A stretch of DNA of 25,643 nt from a virus. The stretch spans positions 1 to 25,643 of the IMG/VR virus record IMGVR_UViG_3300037840_000441; one strand, 5' to 3'. Shown piece after piece: positions 22,542 through 25,643 of the stretch (position 1 is the first letter of the stretch; every line of letters starts with the position of its first letter). Under the pieces are notes generated by a model, which saw only the letters and a list, made by a program, of their open reading frames with translations, ran no database searches and was not told the origin of the DNA. The position numbers and the translations under genes were made by a program.

Positions 22542-23381
22542 AGCTGCCACCAAGAGTTCACGTTGCGGCCGCTGACCGAAGGTGAGGTTTCCCTTGTCGA
22601 CGACGTAGTCCTCGTCGTGTTCGAGGAACAGCTTCTGGGTCATCCACGCATCAGGATCCGGCAGCAGATGACCATTCGGCTGATAATCCGGGTGCACACA
22701 GAAGCTCGCCGAGCGTTGCCCATGGTGGTCGAGCAAGTGCACATTGCCGGACTGACCACCCTTGCAGTCGATCCGCCACCGCCGTCCCCGGTTGGACCGG
22801 ACAAAGATGCACTTGGCCGTCTGGAAGGTCTCCCGCTGCTCGGGCGTGAGCACTTCGAGAAAGGTGATGAGAGCCCGCTCCTTGGCCTTGTCTTGAACTT
22901 TTCGGGCCTCGGCGTACAAGCGCTCAGATTCAGCCCGACGCAGCGCCTCTTGATGGCGCCACTGATCCATTCGTACCCGCTCCGCTTCGATCTGCTCGGG
23001 TGTGAGCGCCTGGGGCTGAGCTACCCACTGGGTCCACACCACATCGGGCGGTATGTAGTTGTTCCCGGTGATGAGGGTGCCGGTAGTATTCATCGCCGCC
23101 CACCCGTTCCAAATCTGATTCGTCCCGGCGCTAATCGGCATTTGATTTGTTCCTATGTAGTTGGTCCCGAGCGTGGTGGCAGTGATGTAGTTCTGCTGCT
23201 GATACGGAATGTATTGGAGCTGAAGGGGAGTGGTGTACAGAGTCGGGCCGCCGAAAGTCATGGGAGCTGGAGGGTCCGGCACCCGCCGAGGGTGAAATCG
23301 ACCACGCTTCTTGGCTTTGTTCCGTTGCTCGACAGCATGACGAGCTTCTTTACGCCGCCATTTAGACGGGGAAATCGGCAT
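22539..23381 (-). CDS. Conserved phage protein, 280 aa, with C-terminal 'wRIxxGxxGNVxLL' domain
   Basis: The protein has a basic N-terminus (SPSKWRRKEARHAVEQRNKAKKRGR) and a low-complexity middle rich in N, T, Q and Y. A coiled-coil stretch (EQIEAERVRMDQWRHQEALRRAESERLY) follows. The conserved C-terminal domain includes 'RRWRIDCKGGQSGNVHLLDHHG', 'ASFCVHPDYQPNGHLLPDPDAWMTQKLFLEHDED'. I recognise that C-terminal pattern from many environmental phage and bacterial proteins, but it has no known function. ATG at 23381 lies two bases past the upstream stop; the in-frame extension to 23594 lies inside that gene and is not used. Confidence 0.78.
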   Translation of the reverse strand: MPISPSKWRRKEARHAVEQRNKAKKRGRFHPRRVPDPPAPMTFGGPTLYTTPLQLQYIPYQQQNYITATTLGTNYIGTNQMPISAGTNQIWNGWAAMNTTGTLITGNNYIPPDVVWTQWVAQPQALTPEQIEAERVRMDQWRHQEALRRAESERLYAEARKVQDKAKERALITFLEVLTPEQRETFQTAKCIFVRSNRGRRWRIDCKGGQSGNVHLLDHHGQRSASFCVHPDYQPNGHLLPDPDAWMTQKLFLEHDEDYVVDKGNLTFGQRPQRELLVAA

Positions 23382-23383
23382 GA

Positions 23384-23659
23384 TCAGCCGCCACGAAGAG
23401 CAGGGGCCAGGATCAGTTTCTCGGCGGCGGGGTCGAAAGAACGGATTACCTCGTCTTTGGATCCGTTGCGCTTGACCGAAAACGCTTGATAGCCCTTGGC
23501 CTTCAGCTCGTCGAAGGTCCGTTCGGCCGAAGCCACCTCTTCGGGCTTGTCGGGATCCCAGACGATGCGGGTGTCGCCGGAGGCGTCGAGACAAACCAGG
23601 ACACCTTTACCCGCTTCGAAATCATCCTTGTCGGCTTCCTTGGCCAGGCTGATGGTCAT
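23384..23659 (-). CDS. Conserved small phage protein, 91 aa
   Basis: This 91-residue protein is of a type seen repeatedly beside the gene that follows it here. The pattern is 'GVLVCLDASGDTRIVWDPDKPEEVASAERTFDELKAKGYQAFSV', then 'GSKDEVIRSFDPAAEKLILAPALRGG'. No function is known. It has a good ribosome binding site (GAAAGGAAA) about 7 bases before ATG 23659. Two candidate promoters lie upstream, so it may head the long leftward transcript that carries the structural genes. Confidence 0.8.
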   Translation of the reverse strand: MTISLAKEADKDDFEAGKGVLVCLDASGDTRIVWDPDKPEEVASAERTFDELKAKGYQAFSVKRNGSKDEVIRSFDPAAEKLILAPALRGG

Positions 23660-23719
23660 GATGCTTTCCTTTCGTCAGGTGACAGGATTACTGGCTACAG
23701 ACAACGAGAGGTCCCGCCT

Positions 23720-23748
23720 TCTCTAACACGGCCGGAAAGAACCGTCAA
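23720..23748 (-). promoter_or_regulatory. Candidate promoter for the leftward operon
   Basis: On the minus strand TTGACG (23748-23743) is followed after 17 bases by TAGAGA (23725-23720). This is a fair match to a housekeeping sigma promoter in high-GC bacteria, except for the last base of the -10 box. It would start transcription about 55 bases before the gene at 23384-23659. Confidence 0.4.
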
Positions 23749-23846
23749 CTGATTGTGATGGGTACCGAGGGGACGCACACGCACGCCTCCAACTCCGGCG
23801 GAAGAGAGTGAGGCTCAGTGATACCCCGGTACCCACCACAGACCGG

Positions 23847-23874
23847 AGCCTATCTATCGCCCTGGGTGTGTCAA
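23847..23874 (-). promoter_or_regulatory. Second candidate promoter for the leftward operon
   Basis: On the minus strand a perfect TTGACA (23874-23869) is followed after 16 bases by TAGGCT (23852-23847). The -35 box overlaps the stop codon of the zinc-finger gene. The gap from 23660 to 23870 holds no gene on either strand, which supports a regulatory role. Confidence 0.4.
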
Positions 23875-24131
23875 ATGTCCAGCTTGCGTCTTTTGATCAC
23901 GATTGTGTTTGGAGAGATTTTTGGTTTCTTTGGGCCGATTACACCCACGCCGTCGTTGTGCAGTCGAAGCCACATGTTGAGCCGACCTTGATGATTCGCA
24001 GTTCTCCGCACCGGCCGTTGTTCCTTCCGATTGTAGGACCAACAATGCTCTCCTTCCGAAGCGGAGCACTCAGGACACGGCAGTGTGCGCACCTCAGTTC
24101 GAGACGGCCGGTAATAAAACACCTCGGGCAT
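23871..24131 (-). CDS. Phage DNA-binding-type zinc finger protein, 86 aa
   Basis: This 86-residue protein begins with a finger of the kind common in actinobacteriophages. It has 'CPECSASEGEHCWSYNRKEQRPVRRTANHQGR', with C19, C22, C30 and H47 as likely zinc ligands. The rest is basic (PKKPKISPN, IKRRKLDI). It probably binds nucleic acid. ATG at 24131 has a GGTGAG site about 6 bases upstream. It is the first gene to the left of the AT-rich intergenic region and could regulate it; that is inference. Confidence 0.8.
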   Translation of the reverse strand: MPEVFYYRPSRTEVRTLPCPECSASEGEHCWSYNRKEQRPVRRTANHQGRLNMWLRLHNDGVGVIGPKKPKISPNTIVIKRRKLDI

Positions 24132-24213
24132 GTGGACTCACCGTAATGAGAGATCGCGGGAGGAGCAACTGAAACAAACCGGTCCAGGTCAGAGACTTTT
24201 TACCCCCGGAAAC

Positions 24214-24243
24214 TTGACAGATTTTGGGAGATCTGGCTACCGT
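24214..24243 (+). promoter_or_regulatory. Candidate plus-strand promoter in the intergenic region
   Basis: TTGACA (24214-24219) is followed after 18 bases by TACCGT (24238-24243). It points away from the coding direction of all genes here. The only downstream structure before the antisense side of the next gene is the 14-bp hairpin followed by TTTTT, so a short RNA is conceivable. Confidence 0.35.
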
Positions 24244-24311
24244 GGCAGACCTACGGGTTGGCCTATCCTCATATTGTGAGTTGATAGAGGATCATTCCCG
24301 AGTCTCTGGCA

Positions 24312-24366
24312 TATAGAGAATGTTTGAAAAGAGAGATTAGAGATTCTGATTTAAACATTCTCTATA
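24312..24366. repeat. 14-bp perfect inverted repeat
   Basis: TATAGAGAATGTTT (24312-24325) and its exact complement AAACATTCTCTATA (24353-24366) are separated by 27 bases. On the plus strand the stem is followed by CGTTTTTCTC, so it could act as a terminator-like hairpin. On DNA it could be a binding site for a dimeric regulator or replication initiator. Confidence 0.8.
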
Positions 24367-24388
24367 CGTTTTTCTCTATTACGTTTTT
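24358..24388. repeat. Tandem TTCTCTAT iteron
   Basis: The unit TTCTCTAT(T)ACGTTTTT occurs twice in direct orientation (octamer starts at 24358 and 24372). An inverted copy of the octamer lies at 24313-24320, and a 7-of-8 inverted match lies at 24284-24291. This spacing looks like an array of protein-binding sites. Confidence 0.65.
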
Positions 24389-24417
24389 AAATGCGTAATG
24401 GTCTCATGGCGGCGGGA

Positions 24418-24663
24418 TTACGATTTGCTTCCGGCGGGCTTTTCAGGATTTGGCTTTTCCGGCTCTCCGACTGGGACATAGACCGCGGTGAAACACTGCG
24501 AGCAGGTGGTCCACCCTTCGGCTTTGGGAGACACGACGTGGCGGTTGCTGCCGATGCAGATGGTCCGTGGCGTTTTCTTGATCTGCTCAAACGCCGCATC
24601 CAGGGTTTCCCGAGTCAATGACGTTGTCGCGGTGTTGACCTGTGACTGCCAGTAGTCGCTCAT
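24418..24663 (-). CDS. Small Cys-containing protein, 81 aa
   Basis: Unrecognised 81-residue protein with a helical first half (TRETLDAAFEQIKKTPR). A Cys motif follows: C36 in 'ICIGSNRHVV', then C54-x2-C57 in 'TTCSQCFTAVYVPV', suggesting a zinc ribbon. A Pro/Lys-rich tail ends it. ATG at 24663 overlaps the stop of the upstream 49-residue gene as ATGA, with GGAGAG just before it. The in-frame ATG at 24723 lies inside that gene. Confidence 0.72.
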   Translation of the reverse strand: MSDYWQSQVNTATTSLTRETLDAAFEQIKKTPRTICIGSNRHVVSPKAEGWTTCSQCFTAVYVPVGEPEKPNPEKPAGSKS

Positions 24664-24809
24664 GGCTCTCCGACTGGGGGGTGAAGGGGCGTTCCATGTC
24701 GCCAACCGAACCGCTTGATGCACATGCAGAACCGGCAGAGAGCGCCGGTCGGATCGTCATTGGCCGGGTGGCTGGCGATGTCGTGGTGACAGTTCGGACA
24801 TTCGTTCAT
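24660..24809 (-). CDS. Tiny zinc-ribbon protein, 49 aa
   Basis: This 49-residue protein begins MNECPNCHHDI and has a second Cys cluster, LCRFCMCIKRF, so C4-x2-C7 and C25-x2-C28 (plus C30) can bind zinc. AAGGGGAG lies 5 bases before the ATG. Both ends overlap the neighbours as ATGA, which strongly supports a real, translated gene despite the short length. Confidence 0.75.
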   Translation of the reverse strand: MNECPNCHHDIASHPANDDPTGALCRFCMCIKRFGWRHGTPLHPPVGEP

Positions 24810-25303
24810 GGTTCTCCCCTTAGCTTCAGAACGGCATCAAGCGGGCAGTCGGTGGCGTGGGGTGGCGCGGTCTTGAAATGCCACTCACAGGCGGGGCACC
24901 AGGCGGGCTTGCCTTCGACTATCGCTTCCCCAACCTCTCGCCATAGCTCTACCTCGCCCCGGAGCCGTTGGACCTCGGCCTCGGCCTTGTCCAAAGCGTC
25001 CCAACATTCCTTGTATCCCGCCTTCCAATAGTCCCGCTCCCGTTCCAGCTCCTCCACTCGCTGGCGGAGGGAGAGGTTCTCTGGCTTCCAAGAGTTAGCA
25101 ATCTTGTAGGCGAACTCGTCCCGTTCCCGCTGCATAGCGACATACCGTTCCCACGGTCCGGGCACTCGGTAGCCGTAGAAGTGGGGTTCACCGCGCTCGA
25201 CGTGCCCCTCGTCCTTCAGGCAGATGTGGTCGCACTGTGGCTCGTCAATCGGGACTTGCCCCAGCGGCTCAGGTGCTTGGGCTGGATCAGTCGAGGAGGT
25301 CAT
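24806..25303 (-). CDS. Coiled-coil protein with Cys/His motifs, 165 aa
   Basis: The 165-residue protein has an N-terminal 'QCDHICLKDEGH' motif and a central coiled coil (LSLRQRVEELERERDYWKAGYKECWDALDKAEAEVQRLRGEVELWREV). A C-terminal Cys/His group, 'CPACEWHFKTAPPHATDCPL', completes it. The layout suggests a zinc-stabilised, dimeric, accessory protein. ATG at 25303 has AAGGAGG 6 bases upstream, inside the end of the previous gene. Function is not known. Confidence 0.78.
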   Translation of the reverse strand: MTSSTDPAQAPEPLGQVPIDEPQCDHICLKDEGHVERGEPHFYGYRVPGPWERYVAMQRERDEFAYKIANSWKPENLSLRQRVEELERERDYWKAGYKECWDALDKAEAEVQRLRGEVELWREVGEAIVEGKPAWCPACEWHFKTAPPHATDCPLDAVLKLRGEP

Positions 25304-25460
25304 AGACTGCCTCCTTCTCGTGACACACGTCGATCACGGTGCAGAGCTGGAACTCACCCGGATTGCGTTCCCACACCTGGGCCAAGATGTCGGCAGGCGA
25401 GAGAGCGGTGTCCGTGTCTTGCATGACCTCAACAATGGCGTGGGTGAAATCACTAGGCAT
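25287..25460 (-). CDS. Hypothetical protein, 57 aa
   Basis: Small helical protein (FTHAIVEVMQDTDTALSPADILAQVWERNPGEFQLCTVIDV). The 'SPADILAQVW' part could be a winged-helix-like segment, but it is too short for a firm call. ATG at 25460 with GGAGG seven bases upstream is chosen over the ATG at 25511. It overlaps its upstream neighbour by 8 bases and its downstream neighbour by 17, typical of this dense block. Confidence 0.68.
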   Translation of the reverse strand: MPSDFTHAIVEVMQDTDTALSPADILAQVWERNPGEFQLCTVIDVCHEKEAVYDLLD

Positions 25461-25643
25461 ATACGGCCTCCAGGTAGTCGATGGGCTTGTTGTGTCGCTC
25501 GGCGTACTCAATCTCGCTGCGGGTGCTATCTCCGATGTAACCGCCGACGTTGAGGACCAGTACCCGGTCCGCCAGGTCGATCTTGCGTTTGTGCAGCTCG
25601 TCCAGCCCGTCCTTCACCGGGTGACCGATGGTGCATTCCTCGT
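25453..25643 (-). CDS. Partial nucleoside deoxyribosyltransferase-like protein (5' end beyond window)
   Basis: Only the last 62 residues are present. They read 'IGHPVKDGLDELHKRKIDLADRVLVLNVGGYIGDSTRSEIEYAERHNKPIDYLE', in part. This is the C-terminal half of a small Rossmann-like domain of the DUF4406/nucleoside 2-deoxyribosyltransferase-like group. In it 'ADRVLVLN' is strand 3, 'GDSTRSEIEYA' holds the conserved Ser and Glu, and 'KPIDYL' is the last strand. Such proteins are common in phage accessory regions and may act on nucleotides. It is truncated by the window edge, not broken. Confidence 0.75.
   Translation of the reverse strand, partial: EECTIGHPVKDGLDELHKRKIDLADRVLVLNVGGYIGDSTRSEIEYAERHNKPIDYLEAVYA

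Larger units (their letters stand above)
24132..24417. other. AT-rich intergenic control region
   Basis: This 286-bp stretch has no convincing gene on either strand. From about 24284 rightward it is strikingly AT-rich compared with the rest of the window. It holds a 14-bp inverted repeat, a tandem TTCTCTAT repeat and a plus-strand promoter-like sequence, each listed separately. It separates the small-gene block on the right from the long structural transcript on the left. Confidence 0.7.

Noticed and set aside
22563-23489. 308-codon plus-strand frame
   Set aside because: It is antisense to the 280- and 91-residue genes, which have good start signals and recognisable patterns.
24391-24621. 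Plus-strand 76-codon frame downstream of the plus-strand promoter-like site
   Set aside because: It lies opposite the coupled 81-residue gene, has no ribosome binding site and shows no protein-like pattern.

Overview
The window reads as a piece of a tailed double-stranded DNA phage genome (Caudoviricetes), most likely infecting an actinobacterium or another high-GC host. The evidence is a full head-building set (portal, scaffold, N4-gp56-type major capsid protein), several repetitive Gly/Ser/Thr/Ala-rich virion proteins, a lysin-like protein, high GC content with GTG starts, and a small zinc-finger protein of the kind common in actinobacteriophages. I see no integrase, rRNA, tRNA or obvious host gene. 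Host and lifestyle are inferences. All supported genes lie on the minus strand and are read from right to left. Most are coupled by TGATG, TAATG or ATGA overlaps, or by AAGGAG-like ribosome binding sites.

In order of transcription: (1) 25643-24418 is a tight run of small accessory genes: a partial deoxyribosyltransferase-like protein, a small unknown, a coiled-coil/Cys protein and two small Cys-rich proteins. (2) 24417-24132 is an AT-rich intergenic region with a 14-bp inverted repeat and a tandem TTCTCTAT iteron. It is the best candidate for a control region or origin. (3) 24131-22539 holds a phage zinc finger, two candidate promoters, and a pair of conserved small genes. (4) 22493-20655 is a secreted fusion of a GH99/GH71-like domain, a Ser-Thr linker and a phosphoesterase domain. 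(5) 20590-18180 holds a small membrane protein (holin candidate), a KTSC protein, a papain-like cysteine protein with a Pro-rich tail, and two unknown proteins. (6) 18180-15376 is an operon of four different family-2-type glycosyltransferases. (7) 15311-11313 holds virion or adhesion genes, a C2H2-type finger protein, a GH25-like lysin, a C1q-like fibre, a tiny basic protein, a zinc-ribbon protein and a short tail-type protein.

(8) 11308-7073 holds an endonuclease VII-type HNH protein, the portal, the scaffold and the major capsid protein. The portal reading frame is broken by an apparent one-base insertion near 10680-10686. (9) 7014-16 holds small head or head-tail genes followed by large tail-fibre/adhesin-like proteins, a small methyltransferase, a protein with two tandem copies of a beta-rich domain, and a protein built of about twelve 20-residue repeats. 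No terminase is visible, so packaging genes must lie outside the window.

A plausible joint picture, which is inference, is that the glycosyltransferases and the methyltransferase decorate the abundant Ser/Thr-rich surface proteins, or host glycans. The secreted GH99-phosphoesterase protein, the papain-like protein and the lysin would act on the host envelope or the surrounding glycan and phosphate material.
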